Origin: an uncultured Rubripirellula sp.
GTDB lineage: Bacteria > Planctomycetota > Planctomycetia > Pirellulales > Pirellulaceae
NCBI GenBank assembly: GCA_938075415.1
Contig: CALJHC010000044.1
Location: 1 to 53,165, forward strand
DNA length: 53,165 nucleotides
Direction of reading: 5' to 3'
Notes under the pieces: generated by a model
What the model saw: only the letters and a program-made list of their open reading frames with translations
Told to the model about the DNA's origin: nothing
The model's database searches: none
Translations under genes and position numbers: made by a program
Shown here: positions 32,529-39,693 of the stretch, one piece after another
Layout of the letters: the number at the start of each line of letters is the position of its first letter
Position numbering within the stretch: the first letter of the stretch is position 1

Positions 32529-34715
32529 ATGAAGTCCCGCTTTTGTTTGCCATTTGTTGCTCTGCTGTTCGTCTTTTTGACTGGTGAATCGAACCCTGCA
32601 AGGGGCGAAATTCGGTTGCCCGGGTTTTATGGAAACCACATGGTTCTTCAGCGGGATTTGCCAATAAGGTTATGGGGTTGGGGGAATCCGGGAGAGAAGG
32701 TCACGATTCGCTTTGGCGATGATTTAACGGATTGCGTTACGAGTGAGCAAGGTCGATGGGAGGCAATGCTGCCGTCACATTCTGCCAGCAAGAGTGGTAA
32801 GGACCTGATATTCTCTGGCGACAATCAGATCGAACTGAAGGATGTACTCGTTGGAGAAGTATGGTTGTGTTCGGGGCAATCCAACATGGAGTGGACGGTC
32901 GCTGCGAGCACGAACGCCGCCGAGGAGATTGCCGCTGCAAATTATCCGACGATTCGACACATGAAGGTTGCTCATCGCCCTTCAACCGTTTCGGTAGATG
33001 ATCTGGACAGTCAATGGCAGGTCTGCACGCCAGAGGTTGTCGGAGGATTTACTGCATGTGGTTATTTCATGGCGGTTAACCTGCAAGCTGAATTGGACGT
33101 CCCCATTGGATTGATCAATTCATCATGGGGAGGTACTCGTGTCGAGCCATGGACACCACCGTTGGGTTTTGAAAAGGTTGAATCACTTGAATCAATCTAT
33201 CAATCGGTGATGGAGAAAACGCCTGGATCAGTTGAATATCAAGCTGCGTTAGAGAGCCAGATTGCTGAAACTGAGAAATGGCTTGAGCAAGCTCGACTTG
33301 CTTGGAAAACAAAAGGTGTCGTGGAGCCATCACCATCGTTTCCAGATTCGATGAAGCCGTTTCAGAGCCACCAAGATCCCACCATGCTTTATCACGGAAT
33401 GATTCACGCGTTAGTCGGATTCCCTATTCGCGGAGCCATTTGGTACCAGGGTGAATCCAATCATACGGAAGGAATGCTGTATTACGAGAAAAAGAAAGCG
33501 CTGATCGAGGGATGGAGGGAATTATGGGGGCAGGGTGATTTTCCCTTTTATTACGTCCAAATTGCGCCGTTCCAGTATGGTGCCGAAGACCCAACCATCC
33601 TTGCAGAGTTCTGGGAATCGCAAGCGGCGGTGCAACAGATTCCAAACACTGCAATGGTGGTGATCAACGACATCGCAACATTGAACGATATTCATCCCCC
33701 TAATAAACAAGATGTCGGTAAGCGTTTGGCCTTGTTAGCACTGAAGAATAATTACGGCATGAAGCAATTGGTAGCCTCAAGTCCTGAGATGGAATCCATG
33801 GTGGTTTTGGAGGACCATTTGAGAATTAAATTCCGCAATACCGGAGGTGGGTTAAGAACCCGTGACGGTAAGGAGGCATCTTATTTCGAAGTGATTGGGC
33901 CCGGGTCTCGCGGATTTAAATCTGCGAAAGCTGAGATTCTGGATGACACGATCATTTTGCGGTCCGACATGGTCGACAACCCGGTGGCCTTTCGATTCGC
34001 TTGGGATAAGCTGGCCGAACCGAATTTAATGGGTGGGACCGGATTGCCAGTAGGTGCCTTTCGCGGTGGAGTTGAGCCAGACTTTTTGAGCCTGTTATCA
34101 ATTCGAGATGAATACGAATTGGTTTATGAACTCGATCTGTCCCGGCTGGGGCAAAGAATTTCTTATCAATACGATGGCTCTGATTCGATCGGCAAGTTCG
34201 ATCGGATTGCTTATCTTCTTGAATTGAAATCAGAGGAACGGGGCGAGCAAAAGATTTTTGTCTCGATGGATGCGTTTACGGAGGATGCAAAAAAAATTGG
34301 GGTTCCGACTGCATTAAGCGGTGCATCGTTTCGACAGTCCGTTGGCCAAATGGACGTATTTTCCAATGTTGGCTCCATTGCACTTGTTGAGAGGACTGAA
34401 GGCGGAACGATCGAGTTTTGGCCTGACAATTACGCAACCGAGAACAGTGCCGAGGTGCCGGGTGCCTCTGGAAGACGTTACGACTTTGGTGATGAGCCAG
34501 CTTTACCGGTAGACGGTTACGGTTCCATGCAAGTGCATTTACCCTCTGCAAAACAGACCCTGTTTGCAATCAACCATTGGCGTGCTGGCGCTGATGCTGA
34601 TTTGGGGATTGGCAATGCGACCGGTGATCACACTGATTGGACCTTTTCGGGCAGCGCCAAAACATACACAGAGAAACGGCTGCGAGTCTATGTTCGTCCG
34701 ATCGAAAAGCGTTGA
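32529..34715 (+). CDS. Sialate O-acetylesterase-like SGNH hydrolase with C-terminal domain
   Basis: A 728-residue exported esterase. ATG 32529 is preferred over 32478 because it begins a signal peptide (MKSRFCLPFVALLFVFLTGE). Features are the family opening LPGFYGNHMVLQRDLPIRLWG, the nucleophile block CSGQSNMEW with Ser118, GLINSSWGGTRVEPW, AIWYQGESNH and the Asp-His block NDIHPPNKQDVGKR. This family removes acetyl groups from sialic acid or, in planctomycetes, probably from acetylated polysaccharides. Beyond about residue 515 there is an extra ~210-residue beta-rich domain (ISYQYDGSDSIGKFDRIAYLLEL) seen in planctomycete versions, possibly for glycan binding. It ends 113 bases before the convergent operon end. 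Confidence 0.88.
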   Translation: MKSRFCLPFVALLFVFLTGESNPARGEIRLPGFYGNHMVLQRDLPIRLWGWGNPGEKVTIRFGDDLTDCVTSEQGRWEAMLPSHSASKSGKDLIFSGDNQIELKDVLVGEVWLCSGQSNMEWTVAASTNAAEEIAAANYPTIRHMKVAHRPSTVSVDDLDSQWQVCTPEVVGGFTACGYFMAVNLQAELDVPIGLINSSWGGTRVEPWTPPLGFEKVESLESIYQSVMEKTPGSVEYQAALESQIAETEKWLEQARLAWKTKGVVEPSPSFPDSMKPFQSHQDPTMLYHGMIHALVGFPIRGAIWYQGESNHTEGMLYYEKKKALIEGWRELWGQGDFPFYYVQIAPFQYGAEDPTILAEFWESQAAVQQIPNTAMVVINDIATLNDIHPPNKQDVGKRLALLALKNNYGMKQLVASSPEMESMVVLEDHLRIKFRNTGGGLRTRDGKEASYFEVIGPGSRGFKSAKAEILDDTIILRSDMVDNPVAFRFAWDKLAEPNLMGGTGLPVGAFRGGVEPDFLSLLSIRDEYELVYELDLSRLGQRISYQYDGSDSIGKFDRIAYLLELKSEERGEQKIFVSMDAFTEDAKKIGVPTALSGASFRQSVGQMDVFSNVGSIALVERTEGGTIEFWPDNYATENSAEVPGASGRRYDFGDEPALPVDGYGSMQVHLPSAKQTLFAINHWRAGADADLGIGNATGDHTDWTFSGSAKTYTEKRLRVYVRPIEKR

Positions 34716-34810
34716 AGAATTGATCGCCCGCTGGCTGCGGTAGGCTAGATTGATTTATCCGTTTTGACGGTCAGTCGATACAACTCATCTTCCGTTTTGG
34801 TTCCTCGCTG

Positions 34811-34836
34811 AAAACGGCTGGCCTTCCGTCAGCCGA
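34811..34836 (-). terminator. Terminator at the end of the ten-gene signalling operon
   Basis: Read on the minus strand, CGGCTG (34835-34830) and CAGCCG (34820-34815) form a stem around a nine-base loop, followed by TTTT (34814-34811). The hairpin begins on the stop codon of the GAP1-type gene. An alternative stem (34824-34830 with 34835-34841) overlaps it. Confidence 0.5.
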
Positions 34837-35626
34837 CGGAAAGATTGTCGTAAAGATGAATCGATTGCGACTTCAAACGTCGACGCTCGAGTAGCGTTAG
34901 CTGTTTAAATAGCTGCAAGCAAAAAGGGCGGCGTCTTGAATAGGGGAGACCGGTTGTGAAACTGGTCCGTCGTCGTTGTTCATCATCGAGTTGGGCAAAG
35001 ATCTGCTTCGTTTGCTCAAGTGGGTTTTGGCTTGAAACAACGGCACACCTTTGTTGATTGGTCAAAGCGTGCACGAGTTGATTGGTTGTTTCTGGCGCGC
35101 CCTCGTCCTTTGCGTCACGGGACAGTGGGCTCGCCTTTGGGAGGGAGGCGTGAAGTGGAAACGTTGGAAAGTCAATTTCGTTGTCTTCATGCGGCGATGT
35201 GAGACTGAATTTCAGCAGTCCGAGTGTTAGTGCCGTCAAAAGAACATCGGTGGGGAGAAAATCGAAGCTCGCGAATTGCTTCTCGGTCAAGAGAATAATC
35301 TTGGTCGAAATTTGTCGATTGCCTCGGCCACTGTATTCAGCAGGACCAAGGAAAGTTCTTGAAAAGACGTAGTACTTTTCGCCCAACGGATGGTAGTTAA
35401 ATGACTGCCATGATTGTTCATTTCCAGTCGAAGAACTGGCGCACCATCTGGTCAGTTCCTGCTTCATTTTCAGGTCAATCGAGGGTGATTGGGTGATCAG
35501 CTGATAACCACTGATTTCGCCTCGGTTGGTTGAGGTGTAACTTGCCGTCGGTATTCGGTAACGCTGCAGTTCTGGAAGATGACTGCCCAAGCGGGTCGGT
35601 AAGGGTTCAACTTTGCTGGAAAGCAT
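34829..35626 (-). CDS. Stand-alone GAP1-N2-type protein (GTPase-associated)
   Basis: A 265-residue soluble protein. Residues ~23-128 resemble the GAP1-N2 domain (GTPase-associated protein 1, N-terminal type 2): YTSTNRGEISGYQLITQSPSI, SFNYHPLGEKYYVFSRTFLG and EYSGRGNRQIS. Members of this family occur with double-GTPase proteins in NTPase-based conflict or signalling systems and usually carry further GAP1-M/C domains. Here the protein ends after a variable, charged C-terminal half with Arg-rich segments (EQRRRTSF, RRRLKSQS). It follows the DO-GTPase gene by 101 bases and ends the operon. It probably binds or regulates that GTPase. The family call rests on motif memory, without a search. Confidence 0.6.
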   Translation of the reverse strand: MLSSKVEPLPTRLGSHLPELQRYRIPTASYTSTNRGEISGYQLITQSPSIDLKMKQELTRWCASSSTGNEQSWQSFNYHPLGEKYYVFSRTFLGPAEYSGRGNRQISTKIILLTEKQFASFDFLPTDVLLTALTLGLLKFSLTSPHEDNEIDFPTFPLHASLPKASPLSRDAKDEGAPETTNQLVHALTNQQRCAVVSSQNPLEQTKQIFAQLDDEQRRRTSFTTGLPYSRRRPFCLQLFKQLTLLERRRLKSQSIHLYDNLSVG

Positions 35627-35727
35627 GGTTTGACGCGTTGTATATTGGGAAGCTGGTTGTTATGCGTTACCGGAAACTCGCTGCCGATGGTGGGTGCCTT
35701 GGGTGAGGCATTAGTTATCGCAGTGCA

Positions 35728-36642
35728 TTAGCCCTTGCTTTGCAAGATCCACTGAACAGGCTCCAAGATTCCTTTGGGTTCTAAGTGGAGGGGGATTCGC
35801 GTTTTTGAACCATGTGTGCCTTGGACCTCTGCGGTGTTGCCGGCAACGGCCGCTGCAAAAAACTTGAGTTCCGGGAACGACCGCCTGCAGAAATCATAGA
35901 GTCGCGGTGTGTTGTTGGAGGCGTATTTTTTTGGGTCAGCATCCGCATCGGGGCAGTCATCACTTTTGGTAAAGATGATGCCCACCGCGGGAAGCCGGTC
36001 GCTTGATCCGCGGCTCCGGGTGCCAGGGGTGGATTGATGGAGCTGGGAGATGTAGGTGGCCAATTTCATTGCGAATAAATCCTCCTCTGCTCCCCGATTC
36101 CTAGCACTGGTTGAATCACACAGAATGAGCACGCCGGAGGATTTGCCCACAATTTCACGGATCGATGGATAAAGCCCAGGTTGTGATATTTCAATCGCGA
36201 TCGCCTCGCCGGCAAAATCAGGGCAGATCAGGTCCGCGTGTTGAATCTTGTTTCCGGATCGCCGTGCGATCTCACAGTGAAGCCAATTCCATGTATCGGC
36301 CTCCGCTGAAGTTTTCTCGGGAAACATGCGTCGCTCAAGTGCGGTAATGACCTGCTGCTGCAGGTCGACCGTATGAGAGCTGCCGGGGATTCCATGAAAG
36401 GATTCGGGGCCTTTGTGAAGCATGTCCAGCAGCATTCCGAGGTAGACGGTTTTCCCCGCATTGCTGGCACCAAGAACAGAGATGAAATGATTCTGCTCAC
36501 CACGTGTTGCGACGGCTTGGCTTAAAGAACTTGGGGTTTCGCAATCAGGACACGACTGCTCTCTCTCGGTCAATCTGCGATCGCAGCACAGGCAGGGGAA
36601 TGCAACGAGCTTGGTTCGCTGAGGTAGGTTGCTTGAGATCAT
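35728..36642 (-). CDS. Zinc-ribbon GTPase of the DO-GTPase2 type
   Basis: A 304-residue P-loop GTPase. An N-terminal zinc ribbon has Cys17, Cys20, Cys31 and Cys34 (CLCCDRR, CPDCETP). The GTPase core has P-loop GASNAGKT (58-65), a DxxG Walker-B-like DFAGE (142-146) and a base-recognition motif TKSD (225-228) preceded by hydrophobic GIIF. The pattern SVLGASNAGKTVYLGMLL fits DO-GTPase2-type (double-GTPase-associated) proteins. No membrane segment. The ATG overlaps the SUMF1-like gene stop by four bases (ATGA), so the two are coupled. Proposed role: the nucleotide-switch output component of the operon, partnered by the GAP1-type protein downstream. Confidence 0.75.
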   Translation of the reverse strand: MISSNLPQRTKLVAFPCLCCDRRLTEREQSCPDCETPSSLSQAVATRGEQNHFISVLGASNAGKTVYLGMLLDMLHKGPESFHGIPGSSHTVDLQQQVITALERRMFPEKTSAEADTWNWLHCEIARRSGNKIQHADLICPDFAGEAIAIEISQPGLYPSIREIVGKSSGVLILCDSTSARNRGAEEDLFAMKLATYISQLHQSTPGTRSRGSSDRLPAVGIIFTKSDDCPDADADPKKYASNNTPRLYDFCRRSFPELKFFAAAVAGNTAEVQGTHGSKTRIPLHLEPKGILEPVQWILQSKG

Positions 36643-37685
36643 GGCAAGTTACCTTCCTCTTGAGACTCGTTGGAGTCGTTTTCCGCAATGAGATCAGCAG
36701 CATCGATGCAGCAACGAAAACCGATATTCTTTGCGCGTCGTAGAATCGGCTGACCGGTTCGGAATTGACAGGTGGCCTGCGACGGAAAGTAGGTGTCGAA
36801 AGCGCCGCCACGTATCTCAGCGTGCACGGTATGGAGATTCGCTGTGATGCCAGGTTGGGTGCTTGGGTAAAACTGGGAATCAACCCATTCCCAAACATTT
36901 CCAATTAGTTGATGGATCCCGTTGGAGGTGCTTCCCTCAGGAAATTGTTGTACATCGGCGGTGTGAAGGGAATCATGGTTCCACAATCTCGCCTTTGACT
37001 GATCGAAGCCGTTTCCCCAAGGATAAGATGGTTCTCCGCCATTGACCTGAGTTTGAGTCCAAATTCCAGCTCGCTGCCATTGCTCACTGGACGGCAGTCG
37101 CTTTCCGATCCAGGTTGCGTAAGCATTGGCTTCGAACCAGCAGATCCCTGTGACGGGATGATTGGCGTATTCTTTCAAGGGTTTGCCGTTTTGCCAGGTC
37201 GTTGGCCCCGGTTGCTCAGTCCGATCATTGAAATGCAAGACCTGCTCAAGAATGTGTTCAGGCCAAAGATCGGGATTATCGTAACCACCACTTTCAACAA
37301 AACGCATGTAATCCGAGTTCGTGATGCAATAACGATCCAAATAAAGTCCGCTAACGTGAACCTGTTCTTGCTGTGTCGTGTCGACTTCAAATCCATCAGT
37401 GACTTGTGTGATGGTGTCGTTGGAGAGGTTAACCGGACCTCCGGGGACATAGGCCATCTCTGAATTGAGCTGTCCCCATGCAAAATTAATCGATGGTTCA
37501 TCGTAGGGAAATCTGGAACCTGCGGAGAGAATCTTGCCGTATCGTCCTTCTCGCATTAGCCGCCGACAATCGGGCGGTAACGACGACAGATTTTGCCTTA
37601 GAGCAATCTGGAAATCGCTTTCGATTTCACTTGGACCGGCGGACCAGCGGGAAATCGATTGGTTGAGAAAAGAGAGGAACGACAA
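36639..37685 (-). CDS. FGE/SUMF1-fold protein lacking the catalytic cysteine pair
   Basis: A 348-residue protein whose residues ~77-325 have the formylglycine-generating-enzyme fold: MAYVPGG, VSGLYLDRYCITNSDYMRFV, HPVTGICWFEANAYATWIGKRLP, GNVWEWVDS, RGGAF and NIGFRCC. True FGE has two cysteines shortly after RGGS (Cys-x4-Cys). Here that stretch reads RGGAFDTYFPSQATC, with only one cysteine at a shifted place (Cys306). It is therefore probably a binding or sensor module, not a sulfatase activator. There is no signal peptide. The N-terminal ~75 residues are unrecognised. The start is TTG 37685, supported by CCGGAG eight bases upstream. It is coupled to the GTPase gene by a four-base overlap. 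Confidence 0.8.
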   Translation of the reverse strand: MSFLSFLNQSISRWSAGPSEIESDFQIALRQNLSSLPPDCRRLMREGRYGKILSAGSRFPYDEPSINFAWGQLNSEMAYVPGGPVNLSNDTITQVTDGFEVDTTQQEQVHVSGLYLDRYCITNSDYMRFVESGGYDNPDLWPEHILEQVLHFNDRTEQPGPTTWQNGKPLKEYANHPVTGICWFEANAYATWIGKRLPSSEQWQRAGIWTQTQVNGGEPSYPWGNGFDQSKARLWNHDSLHTADVQQFPEGSTSNGIHQLIGNVWEWVDSQFYPSTQPGITANLHTVHAEIRGGAFDTYFPSQATCQFRTGQPILRRAKNIGFRCCIDAADLIAENDSNESQEEGNLP

Positions 37686-37756
37686 CTTGAGCTCCGGTTA
37701 ATTTTTACGCGGCAGAATGGTTCAATGAGTGAGAGACTGAGGCGGGGGAGGGTGAT

Positions 37757-38323
37757 TTATGAATGCTTGGGATTTAAGGTGCGTTGGGATCGTATCTCCT
37801 TGCGCAATCTTTCAAAGTCGCGATTTGCCTGCTCTCGTGTAGAGTGCTGCTTCACAGAGTCCAGGGATTGCTCTCTGCAGGAAGCGTTGCCAACCTCTGG
37901 CGTGTGTCTTAGATACCCACTGTCGTTATTTTTTGTTTTGAACGGAGATGCGGAGGCAGAGCATGTTTGTTGTTCGCCATCACTCGATGCTGCAGCCTCC
38001 GGGCCAACGGTCGTCTCAGCGTTAGATTGCAAGCGATCTGCAAAGTCCTTTTCTGCAATTTCCAACCTTTCCCAAGCATGAATTAGCCACTTTGACTTTT
38101 CCTGAAATTGTTTCTCAGTGCGCTTCTTTGCTTTACACCAATCACTCTTTTCAATTTCAAACACCTTGCGTTCGTCTGATAGTTCCGAATCCAAGCAGGT
38201 CTGCGGTTGAATGACTTGCTGCGCCTCGGCAATCCACTCGTCCAGGAATCCTTCCACTTGATCAATAAGTGATGTGATTCGTTTGGCAGACTGGGCGGCA
38301 GTTGGGATGTCATTACCCATCAT
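37757..38323 (-). CDS. Hypothetical coiled-coil protein of the signalling operon
   Basis: A 188-residue soluble protein with no known family. Residues ~10-100 are predicted alpha-helical with a coiled-coil look (ITSLIDQVEGFLDEWIAEAQQ, KSDWCKAKKRTEKQFQEK). A low-complexity Ser/Ala/Glu segment follows, then a short charged helix (NRDFERLRKEIRSQ). ATG 38323 (or ATG 38320) is used. It starts 23 bases after the FHA gene and ends 71 before the SUMF1-like gene, so it is part of the operon. It probably acts as an adaptor between FHA and GTPase components; this is inference. Confidence 0.6.
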   Translation of the reverse strand: MMGNDIPTAAQSAKRITSLIDQVEGFLDEWIAEAQQVIQPQTCLDSELSDERKVFEIEKSDWCKAKKRTEKQFQEKSKWLIHAWERLEIAEKDFADRLQSNAETTVGPEAAASSDGEQQTCSASASPFKTKNNDSGYLRHTPEVGNASCREQSLDSVKQHSTREQANRDFERLRKEIRSQRTLNPKHS

Positions 38324-38346
38324 TTTAACTTTCTGCGATTGATTAC

Positions 38347-39528
38347 TTACTTCCAGATCTTTGCAAAACGCGAAATGAACGAGGCGGAACTTTTGTCTGA
38401 CTCGTATTTTTCCCGCAACTGTGAACGTAGTGCTTGGATGGGATCTCCAGCACCAAGTCGCGGTGCAGCAGAATGCCCGGAGCTCGCTGCGAGGCTGGAT
38501 GGTTCACCCGTCAGGTGGGACTCACAGTGATTGTCAGGTGACGTTTGTTCGTCGCCGTGACTGAGTGTTGTGGTGGTGCGAACAACAAGAGACGATGATT
38601 TCGTCTGCCCCATGTTCCGTTTCTGATCATCTTGCAGGTTCGTTTTGTTTTCACTCTCCGATCGTTGGCACGAAGCCTGACCTGCACTTCCGGTGCGTTT
38701 GGTAGGTTGCGACTCTTTACTGATGCACTGATTGGTTTCGCTGTCGTTCGCAAATTGAATTAAGCTGGAACCTCCTTGATCGCAGAGTGTCAGGATGCGT
38801 TGCTGCAAGAGATCGTTCTGCTTGACGGTTTCGCGCAGTTGAGATTGAAGTGAGTCGATTTCTTGTTGCAAGTTTTCGATATTGCAGGTGGGATCAGGAT
38901 TGGAGTTGCTGGTACTCGCAATATTGTGGGCTTGTTCGCTGGAGTTTTCTGAGATCGAGACATTGGGCGTTGATTCGCGTTGAGATATGTCCGGGGATAA
39001 GTTGGTTGGCCTTGCCATTGATGTTTCCGATGCAGCTCTGCCTGTGTTGTCGGATGCTTCATTGAGATATTGACTTAGTAGATCAAGCGAGCTGGCTGCA
39101 TGAGTTGCTATGTTCGGATTTTCGCGGTCCGGATTGATTTTGTCAGTTCGCGATCGTAAGCCATGTGATGAGTGGTTAATTTGCTGATCGGTGGATGTCG
39201 AATCTGTGTCATGAGTGAGGATTCGCACCTCGTAATTTCCGATCTGGATAACGTCGGATGGTTCGATCATTACGTCACCCTCAACGTCGACGGTGTTGAC
39301 ACGGATGCCAGTCGCGGACAGCCAGCGATTCAGTTTCAGGCCGCTATCGTTGAGTTCTAGTCGACAGTGAATGTCGGAGATGTTCGAGCCAGAGAGTTGA
39401 ATGGCACAGTTCCCCGATTTTCCAATGAATACACCGCGACCGATTCGCAATTCATGCTCTTTTCGATCTCCGTCGTTGTTCATAACCAGAAGAGTGACTT
39501 TTGCACCGAAAGTTTGTGTTGGCTTCAT
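38347..39528 (-). CDS. FHA-domain protein with long disordered tail
   Basis: A 393-residue protein. Residues ~25-105 form a forkhead-associated domain, which binds phosphothreonine peptides: RIGRGVFIGKSGNCAIQL, SNISDIHCRLEL (Ser51 and His54 of the SxxH motif), ATGIRVNTVDV and IQIGNYEVRI. The glycine-arginine pair of the recognition loop is Gly35-Lys36 here, a mild substitution. The rest is Ser/Thr/Asn-rich and disordered, with a short coiled coil (~225-255, LQQEIDSLQSQLRETVKQN). The Thr-rich tail could itself be phosphorylated. A strong GGGAGGAG precedes ATG 39528. It separates the Che-like half from the GTPase half of the operon and could link kinase output to the GTPase; no Ser/Thr kinase is in the window. 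Confidence 0.85.
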   Translation of the reverse strand: MKPTQTFGAKVTLLVMNNDGDRKEHELRIGRGVFIGKSGNCAIQLSGSNISDIHCRLELNDSGLKLNRWLSATGIRVNTVDVEGDVMIEPSDVIQIGNYEVRILTHDTDSTSTDQQINHSSHGLRSRTDKINPDRENPNIATHAASSLDLLSQYLNEASDNTGRAASETSMARPTNLSPDISQRESTPNVSISENSSEQAHNIASTSNSNPDPTCNIENLQQEIDSLQSQLRETVKQNDLLQQRILTLCDQGGSSLIQFANDSETNQCISKESQPTKRTGSAGQASCQRSESENKTNLQDDQKRNMGQTKSSSLVVRTTTTLSHGDEQTSPDNHCESHLTGEPSSLAASSGHSAAPRLGAGDPIQALRSQLREKYESDKSSASFISRFAKIWK

Positions 39529-39693
39529 GAAAACTCCTCCCTCTCTGACATTGGTGACGTGGTTAATCTGTGATTAAGTTGCGATTGATTCAGCGCGTTG
39601 TTGTTTGTGAAACAAGAATGCTTGCGTTCTCGGTTCTGCATTTCCGCAGCGGTTGCCGTCCAAGGTGGTTGACCGCACACCCGGTCATGTTGC

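Noticed and set aside
36639..37685. Activator (FGE) for the two sulfatases in the window
   Set aside because: The catalytic cysteine pair is not present at the expected place, and the gene is coupled to the GTPase operon rather than to sulfatases.
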